DNA from: Eubacteriales bacterium
Lineage (GTDB): Bacteria; Bacillota_A; Clostridia; Lachnospirales; Lachnospiraceae
NCBI GenBank assembly: GCA_030527765.1
Contig: JAUNAE010000157.1
Location: 1,406-8,429 of the forward strand
DNA length: 7,024 bases
Reading direction: 5' to 3'
Part shown: one piece after another, positions 1 to 5,531 of the stretch
How the letters are laid out: every line of letters starts with the position of its first letter
Numbering within the stretch: the first letter of the stretch is position 1
The notes under the pieces: model-generated
Database searches by the model: none
What the model was told of the DNA's origin: nothing
What the model saw: only the letters and a program-made list of their open reading frames with translations
Made by a program: the position numbers and the translations under genes

Positions 1-1
1 G

Positions 2-802
2 TATCGCAACCATCCGTCCATTATTCTCTGGGGTGTGCGAATTAATGAATCTCCGGATGATGACGAATTTTATCAGAAAACAAATGAGACAGCGCACAGA
101 CTGGATCCGTTCCGTCAGACCGGAGGTGTTCGAAACTTCGGAAAGAGCCACTTGTTTGAGGACGTATACACATACAATGATTTTGTTCATAACGGAAGCA
201 ACCAGGGAGTGGATCCGAAGAGCAAAATCACTTCAGACATGAAAAAAGGATATCTGGTATCTGAGTACAATGGCCACATGTTCCCGACAAAAACCTTTGA
301 CTGTGAGGAACATCGCCTGAGTCATGCTCTTCGTCATGCAAAGGTGCTGGACGGGGTGGCAGAGCAGCCGGATATTGCGGGAAGCTTTGGATGGTGTATG
401 AGCGACTATCATACACATAAGGATTTTGGAAGCGGTGACAGAATCTGCTATCACGGAGTTCTGGATATGTTCCGAAATCCGAAAATGGCAGCAGCTGTAT
501 ATCAGAGCCAGAAGAATCCGGAGGAGGAAGTTGTACTGGAAGTAAGTTCCTCCATGGATATCGGGGAACATCCGGGTGGATTCCTCGGTCCGGTGCATGT
601 ATTTACAAATGCCGAGAAGGTTGCGCTCTACAAGAACAATGAGTTGATCGGAGAGTTCGATCCAAAGGAATCCGCATACAAATTCCTGGAACACGGTCCT
701 CTGGAAATTCGTGATTTCATTGGAAACCAGCTGGAAACTAAAGAAGGATATCAGGGAAAGAAATCAAAAAACTTCTGCTGGAAGTGTCTGAGCAGGGTGT
801 GA
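2..802 (+). CDS. Glycoside hydrolase family 2 (beta-galactosidase-like), catalytic part; 5' end cut by the window, 3' end cut by a frameshift
   Basis: The frame is open from base 2 and starts inside the TIM barrel, so the N-terminal sugar-binding and Ig-like domains lie upstream of the window. The motif NHPSIILWGVRINES (residues 3-17 of the visible part) matches the GH2 acid/base motif, with the catalytic Glu at codon 47-49. LVSEYNGHMFP matches the nucleophile motif, with Glu at codon 263-265, 72 residues later and near the spacing in LacZ. A later WCMSDYHTHKDFG...GVLDMFRNPK block is the usual end of the GH2 barrel, followed by the start of a beta-rich C-terminal domain. The frame ends at TGA 800-802 with a basic tail (KKSKNFCWKCLSRV) that looks out of frame, and the family sequence resumes in the -1 frame. 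The enzyme hydrolyses beta-linked sugars, probably galactosides given the neighbours. Beta-glucuronidase or another GH2 activity is not excluded. Location cannot be judged without the N-terminus. Confidence 0.85.
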   Translation, partial: YRNHPSIILWGVRINESPDDDEFYQKTNETAHRLDPFRQTGGVRNFGKSHLFEDVYTYNDFVHNGSNQGVDPKSKITSDMKKGYLVSEYNGHMFPTKTFDCEEHRLSHALRHAKVLDGVAEQPDIAGSFGWCMSDYHTHKDFGSGDRICYHGVLDMFRNPKMAAAVYQSQKNPEEEVVLEVSSSMDIGEHPGGFLGPVHVFTNAEKVALYKNNELIGEFDPKESAYKFLEHGPLEIRDFIGNQLETKEGYQGKKSKNFCWKCLSRV

Positions 803-814
803 CAAACATGTCAC
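753..814 (+). other. Candidate -1 recoding site (or frameshift lesion) in the GH2 gene
   Basis: In the incoming frame the codons are tca aaa aac, so bases 766-772 form the slippery heptamer A_AAA_AAC in the register needed for a -1 slip. The slip would leave AAA AAA in the two sites and continue with ctt ctg ctg. AGGGA (753-757) is a Shine-Dalgarno-like element 8 bases upstream. Downstream there is a short stem 775-779/791-795 (CTGCT/AGCAG), extendable by two G-U pairs, and a perfect 6-bp hairpin GTGACA-AACA-TGTCAC (799-814) that covers the TGA. These are the ingredients of bacterial frameshift sites such as dnaX, although the first stem starts unusually close to the heptamer. A single-base deletion or a sequencing error in the A- and G-rich stretch explains the same frame change more simply. 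Confidence 0.4.
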
Positions 815-1308
815 CGAAGACAAAGGCAAGAGCTGCCAGACTGATGCTGTTCCATGGAATGAGCTATCAGGATGGAGTGGATCTCTTTGGAAAATATATT
901 GGAAACTGGGGAGGATTTGTCACAAGCTACCGTTTTGAGGCGCTGGTGGACGGAGAGACCAGAAAGAGTGTGACAAGAGAACCGGCATCCAACATTCACC
1001 TGGAGGTTGTGTGTGACCACAAAGAACTGACAGAGAAACATACGTACGATGTGGCGGCCTTCCGCATTGTTGCGAAGGATCAGAACGGAAACCTGCTGCC
1101 TTATTATCAGGAACCGGTAGCGATTTCTCTGGAAGGACCGGCCGAACTGATTGGACCGTCTGTGATTTCGCTGAAAGGCGGCATGGGTGGTACTTATGTG
1201 CGGTCAAAAGGAACTCCGGGAGAGATTAAAGTTAAATTCCGGGCAGCGGGTCTGGAAGAAGTGGAAGTGCCGATGACGGCAAACATATTGCATGGGGAGG
1301 AAGAATAA
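784..1308 (+). CDS. C-terminal part of the same GH2 enzyme, in the -1 frame
   Basis: This frame is open from 742, after TAA 739-741, to TAA 1306-1308. It has no convincing start of its own. GTG 784 has no ribosome binding site. ATG 808 has only AGGGTG (794-799) at 8-base spacing and lies six bases after the stop of the upstream frame, so reinitiation is conceivable. The protein reads as the continuation of the GH2 chain: LLLEVSEQGVTNM, a helical stretch, YGKYIGNWGGF-type residues, then an Ig-like beta domain with HTYDVAAFRIVAKDQNGN and ISLKGGMGGTYV, typical of the C-terminal domain of long GH2 enzymes. It has no catalytic residues, so alone it would be inactive. It is best read as one gene with the preceding fragment, either broken by a one-base indel or joined by -1 frameshifting. 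Its last codons contain the GGGGAGGAA ribosome binding site (1294-1302) of the transporter gene. Confidence 0.75.
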   Translation: MSEQGVTNMSPKTKARAARLMLFHGMSYQDGVDLFGKYIGNWGGFVTSYRFEALVDGETRKSVTREPASNIHLEVVCDHKELTEKHTYDVAAFRIVAKDQNGNLLPYYQEPVAISLEGPAELIGPSVISLKGGMGGTYVRSKGTPGEIKVKFRAAGLEEVEVPMTANILHGEEE

Positions 1309-1310
1309 GC

Positions 1311-2660
1311 ATGAAACTTTCGTTTAGAGAAAAAGCAGCCTATGGTCTGGGCGCAGTCGGTAAGGACTGGGTATATGGAATTGTTTCCGGATTTTTGCTC
1401 ATTTATTTTAACGCTGTATTGGGAATCAGCGGTACATTTACAGGAATTCTGTTTATGTGTGCCCGTGTGTTTGATGCATTGAACGACCCGATCATGGGTG
1501 TGATCGTAGAGAAGACCAACACAAAAATGGGTAAATTCAGACCATGGCTTCTCATTGGTACCATAGCTAATGCAATTGTGCTTGTAGCCATGTTCTCCGT
1601 GCCGGATAACCTGACAAGCCTTCAGCTTCATGTATATATCTCCGTTGCTTATATTCTCTGGGGAATGACCTATACCATCATGGATATCCCGTACTGGTCC
1701 ATGATTCCGGCAATTACAGAGTCCGGAAAAGACAGAGAGAATATTTCTGTCATTGCACGTTCCTGTGCAGGTGTTGGTGCAGCTCTTGCAGCAGCTCTCA
1801 CAACTGTCATTGTATCCGCAATGGGTGGCAGCAATGAGAAACTGGGTTATCAGAGATATCTGATTATGGTTTCTATTTTCTTTGTTGTTGCCATTGTAAT
1901 TACCGTACTGAATGTGAAGGAACGTACAAGAACCGTTCAGAAGTCTGCCTCTGTCAAAGAGATGCTGGGCTCTCTGATCAGCAATGACCAGGCGATGGTT
2001 GTTGTTACCGGTATTATTATTTTCAATGCATCTCTGTATCTGACACAGAACCTTGCAACCTTCTTCTTCCGCTACGAAGTCGGAAACAAAGATCTCTATG
2101 GAATCTTTGCAACAGTAGGCGGTGGAGCACAGATTCTTTCCATGATGACTCTGCCATTCTTCCGTCAGAAATACAGCTGCAAGCAGATTCTGAAAGGGGC
2201 TATCAGCACGACGATCTTCGGCTATGTGTGTCTGTTCCTTCTCAGCACCTTCCGCTGCTATAATCTGATTCTTCTTTGCCTGGCTGCAGTCATTGTTTTC
2301 GTTGGATTTGGACTGGCAACGGTACTTACGACGATTTTCCTGGCAGATACTGTAGATTACGGTGAGTGGAAAAATCATCAGAGAAACGAGAGTGTGGTAT
2401 TCTCACTCCAGACATTTGTTGTTAAACTGGCTTCTGCAGTTTCCGGACTGATCGCAGGTATCGGAATCGACCTGATTCGTCTGGATACAAACGCAAAAGT
2501 ACAGACCGATGGAACGATCTTTGGCCTGCATTTTCTTATGACTATCATTCCTCTCTGTGGACTTGTTATTTCCATCATTTTCTTTATGAAGAAATACAAA
2601 CTGGATGAGGAATTTCTGGCAAAAATCAAGTCTGAGATCAGCAGTGTAAAAGAAAACTAA
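1311..2660 (+). CDS. GPH-family (MelB-like) cation:galactoside symporter
   Basis: A 449-residue integral membrane protein with about twelve hydrophobic segments, of the major-facilitator-type GPH family (glycoside-pentoside-hexuronide:cation symporters). It should import a sugar with Na+ or H+ across the cytoplasmic membrane. It can be followed alongside E. coli MelB from end to end: GKD at residues 17-19, FDALNDPIMG with Asp55 and Asp59, GKFRPWLLIGT near 74-84, YILWGMTYTIMDIPYWS with Asp125 and Trp129, DTVDYGEW near 346-353, and SLQTFVVK with Lys372. In MelB the matching acidic residues and lysine take part in cation and sugar binding, so the site looks intact. The length is close to that of MelB. 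The start ATG lies two bases after the GH2 stop, with GGAGGAA (1296-1302) 8 bases upstream, so the two are probably translationally coupled. Alpha-galactosidase follows, which favours melibiose or a similar alpha-galactoside as substrate; this is inferred from context. Confidence 0.92.
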   Translation: MKLSFREKAAYGLGAVGKDWVYGIVSGFLLIYFNAVLGISGTFTGILFMCARVFDALNDPIMGVIVEKTNTKMGKFRPWLLIGTIANAIVLVAMFSVPDNLTSLQLHVYISVAYILWGMTYTIMDIPYWSMIPAITESGKDRENISVIARSCAGVGAALAAALTTVIVSAMGGSNEKLGYQRYLIMVSIFFVVAIVITVLNVKERTRTVQKSASVKEMLGSLISNDQAMVVVTGIIIFNASLYLTQNLATFFFRYEVGNKDLYGIFATVGGGAQILSMMTLPFFRQKYSCKQILKGAISTTIFGYVCLFLLSTFRCYNLILLCLAAVIVFVGFGLATVLTTIFLADTVDYGEWKNHQRNESVVFSLQTFVVKLASAVSGLIAGIGIDLIRLDTNAKVQTDGTIFGLHFLMTIIPLCGLVISIIFFMKKYKLDEEFLAKIKSEISSVKEN

Positions 2661-2661
2661 A

Positions 2662-2697
2662 GTAACGGCTGTGTAGGAAAATTCACAAGAGCGTTAC
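2662..2697 (+). other. Imperfect hairpin in the transporter/alpha-galactosidase spacer
   Basis: The outer arms GTAACG (2662-2667) and CGTTAC (2692-2697) are perfect complements. Inner arms TGTG (2670-2673) and CACA (2684-2687) can stack on them across a small internal loop, leaving a 10-base loop. No T-run follows, so it is not a normal intrinsic terminator. It may stabilise or process the mRNA between the two genes or modulate read-through. I see no convincing promoter in this 59-base spacer. Confidence 0.45.
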
Positions 2698-2703
2698 GTA
2701 ATC

Positions 2704-2710
2704 AGGGGAG
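2704..2710 (+). promoter_or_regulatory. Ribosome binding site that sets the alpha-galactosidase start at 2720
   Basis: AGGGGAG abuts the first in-frame ATG at 2711, which leaves no spacer and makes that codon unusable with this site. The second in-frame ATG at 2720 is 9 bases downstream, a normal distance. I therefore take 2720 as the start. Confidence 0.7.
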
Positions 2711-2719
2711 ATGAAACGA

Positions 2720-5095
2720 ATGATTAAACATCATAATGGAAGATTTTTTTTGCAGACGAAGGGCAGCAGTTACATCTTTGGTGTTCTGCCGTCCGGGATT
2801 GTAGAACATCTCTATTATGGAAGACATATTTCCGAGGAAACTCCGGTGGATGCCCTGTCGGGTGTTACGGAGTTCCTTCCCGGAAACAGCATTGCTTCAT
2901 CTGAAGAAGGAGGAGTTTCCGAAGAGGAACTCCTCCTTGAAGTGTCTTCCAGAGGAAAAGGCGATTTGCGGGAGCCCCTTGTCAGTGTGGAGTTCGAGGA
3001 TGGAAGCAGAACCACGGATTTTCGCTATGCGGATTTTGAAATTCGTGAAGGAAAGTCTATGCCGGACACACTTCCGGGAGCATATGCCTCCAAAGAACAG
3101 GTAACCGAACTTCGAGTTCGCTACAGGGATCAGATGAAACCGGGAGTTTATTCCGGGCTGGAGCTTCTTGTGGTGTACGATGTGTTTGAGGACTGTGATG
3201 TCATTGTAAGACGAAGCATCTTAAACAATCACTCGGATCAGACGATCAAAATTCACAGACTTCTGAGCAGCTGTGTGGATTTTGCAGAGGATGATTTTGA
3301 GTTTCATACCTTTGGAGGACCATGGACAAGAGAAATGGAACATTTTGTCCATCCCATCACCCATGGAAAAGTAGTGAATGGATCTGTATGCGGAGTTTCC
3401 TCCAATCGAAACAATCCATTTACCTTCCTCTCAGGGACAGAGACGACAGAGGAACAGGGAGATTGTTACGGGTTCAATCTGATTTACAGCGGAAATCATT
3501 ATACATGCTGTGAGCGGAATGCCCTGGGAAGTGTGCGGCTTGTGTCCGGTATTCATCCGGAAGGATTTACCTTCCTTTTGCATCCGAAGGAATCCTTCGA
3601 AAGCCCGGAAGCGGTGATGAATTATTCTTCCATGGGATACCGTGGAATGAGTCTTTCCATGCATCGGTTCGTCCGGGAACACATTGTCCGGGGAAACTGG
3701 AAGAAGAAGGAACGACCGATTCTTCTGAACAGCTGGGAGGCATCTTACTTCAAAATTTCCGAAAGCCGTCTTCTTCGTCTTGCCAGAGCGGCCAAAAAAA
3801 CGGGAATTGAATTATTTGTGATGGATGACGGCTGGTTCCAGAATCGAAATGATGATGCTTCTTCTCTGGGAGACTGGAAAGCAGATCCTAAGAAACTTCC
3901 GGGAGGTCTTTCCCGTCTCTCAGAAAAAATCCGGGAGATGGGCCTTCAGTTTGGAATCTGGGTAGAGCCGGAGATGGTGAATGAGAACAGTGACCTCTTT
4001 CGAGCCCATCCGGACTGGGCGATTCAGATTCCGGGAAGAGAACAGGCACTTGGAAGACATCAGATGATTCTTGATTTCACGAGAAAAGAAGTCTGTACGT
4101 ACATTGTGGACGCTATGAGAAATGTATTCAAAGAGAGCAAGGTCACCTACGTGAAGTGGGACATGAACCGAATCTTTTCCGATGTATTTTCTCAGCATCT
4201 TCCTGCAGAGCAGCAGGGTGAGGTGCTTCACCGTTATATCATGGGACTCTATTCTGTGATGGAGCAGCTGACAAGGGAGTTCCCGGACATTCTTTTTGAA
4301 GGATGTGCTTCCGGCGGATGCCGGTTTGATCTGGGAATTCTCTGTTACATGCCTCAGATCTGGGCAAGTGACGACACAGATGCCTATGCAAGAGCTGCGA
4401 TTCAGAATTCTTTAAGTTATGGATATCCACAGTCGGTTATGGGAGCCCATGTTTCCGACTGCCCGAACCACCAGACGCTTCGGGACATTCCTCTGAATAC
4501 GAGATTTGCGGTTGCTTCTCTGGGAGTGCTTGGCTACGAGTGCAATCTTCCGGAAATGACTTCCAAGGAGCAGAAAGAACTGGAAGAACAGATACAGTTC
4601 TACAAAGAACATCGAAAACTTCTTCAGTTCGGCAATTTCTATCGGGTGCCTCTGAGAAGTCAGGATGCAAGAAAGAGCGGTCAGTACCAGTGGGTGATCA
4701 GTGACGAGAAAGGAGAAGAGGCCATTGGCGTTTATCTCCAGGGTGTAGAACGGCCTCATACAAGGTATGCCTCCTTCCGGGGAGCAGGTCTTCAGGCAGA
4801 GGGTGTATACACATTCCGTAACCTTCGGAAAAAATACGACATTCAGACTTTTGGAAGTCTGATCAACACCGTATCCCCGGTTCATGTGCGTCAGAATTCG
4901 GTGACACAGAAAGTTATTTCAAGAGTCGTTCGAATGGACAATGAGAAAGAAGAGTGCAGAATTTCCGGAGAACTGCTGATGCATCAGGGAGTCCGTCTGA
5001 AAAATGCCTATGCGGGAGTTGGATACAGCGATCAGGTTCGTCTGTTCAAAGATTACGAAGCTCGAATCTACACGATGGAGCTGGAAGATAAATAG
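2720..5095 (+). CDS. Alpha-galactosidase, glycoside hydrolase family 36
   Basis: A 791-residue enzyme, somewhat longer than the usual 720-750, that releases terminal alpha-linked galactose from melibiose, raffinose and related sugars. No signal peptide is seen, so it should act in the cytoplasm on imported sugar. Domains follow the GH36 plan: an N-terminal beta-sandwich (about 1-325, with HLYYGRHI early and YGFNLIYSGNHY near 250-261), a TIM barrel (about 330-630) and a C-terminal beta domain. Barrel motifs are LLNSWEASYF, FVMDDGWF, RNDDASSLGDW and FGIWVEPEMV. The nucleophile is Asp481 in VKWDMNR and the acid/base is Asp551 in WASDDTDA, 70 residues apart as in characterised GH36 enzymes. FEGCASGGCRFD and MGAHVSDCPNHQT are also family signatures. 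Numbering is from the 2720 ATG; the ATG at 2711 would add three residues. It follows the symporter by 59 bases and probably shares its transcript. The motif SDDTD has Asp where I recall Asn (SDNTD) in many relatives. Fine substrate preference is not visible. Confidence 0.95.
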   Translation: MIKHHNGRFFLQTKGSSYIFGVLPSGIVEHLYYGRHISEETPVDALSGVTEFLPGNSIASSEEGGVSEEELLLEVSSRGKGDLREPLVSVEFEDGSRTTDFRYADFEIREGKSMPDTLPGAYASKEQVTELRVRYRDQMKPGVYSGLELLVVYDVFEDCDVIVRRSILNNHSDQTIKIHRLLSSCVDFAEDDFEFHTFGGPWTREMEHFVHPITHGKVVNGSVCGVSSNRNNPFTFLSGTETTEEQGDCYGFNLIYSGNHYTCCERNALGSVRLVSGIHPEGFTFLLHPKESFESPEAVMNYSSMGYRGMSLSMHRFVREHIVRGNWKKKERPILLNSWEASYFKISESRLLRLARAAKKTGIELFVMDDGWFQNRNDDASSLGDWKADPKKLPGGLSRLSEKIREMGLQFGIWVEPEMVNENSDLFRAHPDWAIQIPGREQALGRHQMILDFTRKEVCTYIVDAMRNVFKESKVTYVKWDMNRIFSDVFSQHLPAEQQGEVLHRYIMGLYSVMEQLTREFPDILFEGCASGGCRFDLGILCYMPQIWASDDTDAYARAAIQNSLSYGYPQSVMGAHVSDCPNHQTLRDIPLNTRFAVASLGVLGYECNLPEMTSKEQKELEEQIQFYKEHRKLLQFGNFYRVPLRSQDARKSGQYQWVISDEKGEEAIGVYLQGVERPHTRYASFRGAGLQAEGVYTFRNLRKKYDIQTFGSLINTVSPVHVRQNSVTQKVISRVVRMDNEKEECRISGELLMHQGVRLKNAYAGVGYSDQVRLFKDYEARIYTMELEDK
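2907..2938 (+). other. Strong inverted repeat inside the alpha-galactosidase coding sequence
   Basis: AAGGAGGAGTTTCC (2907-2920) pairs with GGAACTCCTCCTT (2926-2938) over 13 base pairs with one bulged T and a GAAGA loop. The left arm contains a perfect Shine-Dalgarno core (AAGGAGG), which the fold would hide. It encodes an acidic stretch followed by three leucines (EEGGVSEEELLLE), so part of the complementarity may follow from the protein sequence. Confidence 0.5.
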
Positions 5096-5120
5096 TTACA
5101 GTTCACGGGGAACGGTAACT
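5094..5120 (+). other. Hairpin at the end of the alpha-galactosidase gene
   Basis: AGTTAC (5094-5099) pairs with GTAACT (5115-5120). After one A/G mismatch, GTTC (5101-5104) pairs with GAAC (5110-5113), leaving a five-base loop. The stem starts within the TAG stop codon. It is placed like a terminator but is followed by CGCTTTGCG rather than a U-run, so factor-independent termination is doubtful. It could protect the 3' end or weakly insulate the ylxM promoter from upstream transcription. Confidence 0.5.
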
Positions 5121-5143
5121 CGCTTTGCGATGGATACAAAAAA

Positions 5144-5167
5144 GTGTCAAGAAAAAATACTTGACAC
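5144..5167 (+). promoter_or_regulatory. Inverted repeat overlapping the ylxM -35 box (candidate operator)
   Basis: GTGTCAAG (5144-5151) and CTTGACAC (5160-5167) are perfect 8-bp arms separated by AAAAAATA. Each arm contains TTGACA, one on each strand, and the right-hand copy is the -35 element. A protein binding this dyad would block sigma-A. On the + strand no T-run follows, so it does not look like a terminator for upstream genes. Confidence 0.55.
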
Positions 5168-5189
5168 CCTATTGGAAATAGGATATGAT
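5161..5189 (+). promoter_or_regulatory. ylxM: Sigma-A promoter of the ylxM-ffh-rpsP operon
   Basis: TTGACA (5161-5166, perfect -35) and TATGAT (5184-5189, five of six for -10) are separated by exactly 17 bp. The A-rich AAAAAATA just upstream of the -35 could act as an UP element. Transcription would start near 5195-5197, only about 10 bases before the ylxM ATG. This looks strong, as expected for protein-targeting and ribosomal genes. Confidence 0.8.
5168..5182 (+). promoter_or_regulatory. Palindrome filling the promoter spacer
   Basis: CCTATT (5168-5173), GGA, AATAGG (5177-5182) is a perfect 6-bp dyad that occupies nearly the whole 17-bp spacer between -35 and -10. It is a candidate operator or structural element. 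No bound factor can be named. Confidence 0.4.
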
Positions 5190-5193
5190 AGGC

Positions 5194-5200
5194 AAGGTGA
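5194..5200 (+). promoter_or_regulatory. ylxM: Ribosome binding site that sets the ylxM start at 5206
   Basis: AAGGTGA lies 5 bases before ATG 5206. The earlier in-frame ATG at 5185 is inside the -10 box and would not be transcribed from this promoter. The MEK...QTLLYDFYGELLT beginning from 5206 also matches the usual YlxM N-terminus. Confidence 0.75.
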
Positions 5201-5205
5201 TTTCG

Positions 5206-5529
5206 ATGGAAAAATTTGTAAAACAGACACTTCTCTATGATTTCTACGGAGAGCTTCTTACGGAGAGACAGAAACAGGTTTATGAGAGCGTTGTTCTCGA
5301 AGACTTTTCTCTCAGCGAGGTTGCCCAGGAACTGGGAATCAGCCGACAGGGTGTGCATGATATGATTCGCCGCTGTAATGGCATTCTGGAAGGATATGAA
5401 GAGAAGCTGCATCTGGTTGAAAAATTTGTGAATATCCGGGGAGAGGTTCGACGAATTCATGAACTGGCATCCCGGGAGGGATCCGATGAGATTGCAGCCA
5501 TCTCAGGCAGAGTACTGGAGGAGTTATAA
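5206..5529 (+). CDS. ylxM: YlxM family HTH protein (UPF0122), SRP-associated
   Basis: A 107-residue, charged, all-helical protein. The N-terminal QTLLYDFYGELLTERQKQVYE (about residues 7-27) and the HTH LSEVAQELGISRQGVHDMIRR (about 34-54) are characteristic of YlxM. That HTH resembles sigma factor region 4, which reads the -35 element. A charged helix follows (about 60-80). YlxM genes sit next to ffh in many Firmicutes, and the protein has been reported to interact with the signal recognition particle in streptococci, so a role in membrane protein targeting is likely. DNA binding is suggested by the fold only. Its stop is two bases before the ffh ATG, so the two are almost certainly co-transcribed and coupled. 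The length is typical. The very short leader and the dyad at its promoter are the unusual aspects. Confidence 0.92.
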   Translation: MEKFVKQTLLYDFYGELLTERQKQVYESVVLEDFSLSEVAQELGISRQGVHDMIRRCNGILEGYEEKLHLVEKFVNIRGEVRRIHELASREGSDEIAAISGRVLEEL

Positions 5530-5531
5530 AT

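Noticed and set aside
784..1308. The second GH2 fragment as an independent gene
   Set aside because: It has no good start or promoter, and the sequence is plainly the C-terminal continuation of the preceding chain without catalytic residues.
1194..2378. Long minus-strand open frame (394 codons) opposite the transporter
   Set aside because: It is antisense to a clear MelB-like gene. Its protein is rich in Cys, His and Asn with no recognisable family motif, and it has no visible ribosome binding site. It is a codon-bias shadow.
2711..2713. ATG at 2711 as the start of the alpha-galactosidase
   Set aside because: It touches the AGGGGAG ribosome binding site with no spacer; ATG 2720 has normal spacing.
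3791..3802. Slippery A7 run in the alpha-galactosidase
   Set aside because: The codons are gcc aaa aaa acg, so the X_XXY_YYZ register is not met, and the protein continues normally in the same frame.
4412..4885. Minus-strand open frame opposite the alpha-galactosidase
   Set aside because: Opposite strongly conserved GH36 sequence, no motif, same kind of shadow. The other minus-strand frames were rejected for the same reason.
5094..5127. Intrinsic terminator for the alpha-galactosidase operon
   Set aside because: The hairpin is good but no U-tract follows, so it is reported only as a hairpin.
5122..5150. Divergent promoter using the minus-strand TTGACA
   Set aside because: At 17-bp spacing the minus strand reads CAAAGC, which is not a -10 box, and there is no leftward gene.
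5138..5167. Intrinsic terminator on the minus strand (8-bp hairpin followed by six Ts)
   Set aside because: It looks correct on paper, but no minus-strand gene reads into it, and the right arm is the -35 box of a strong forward promoter, so the operator/promoter reading fits better.
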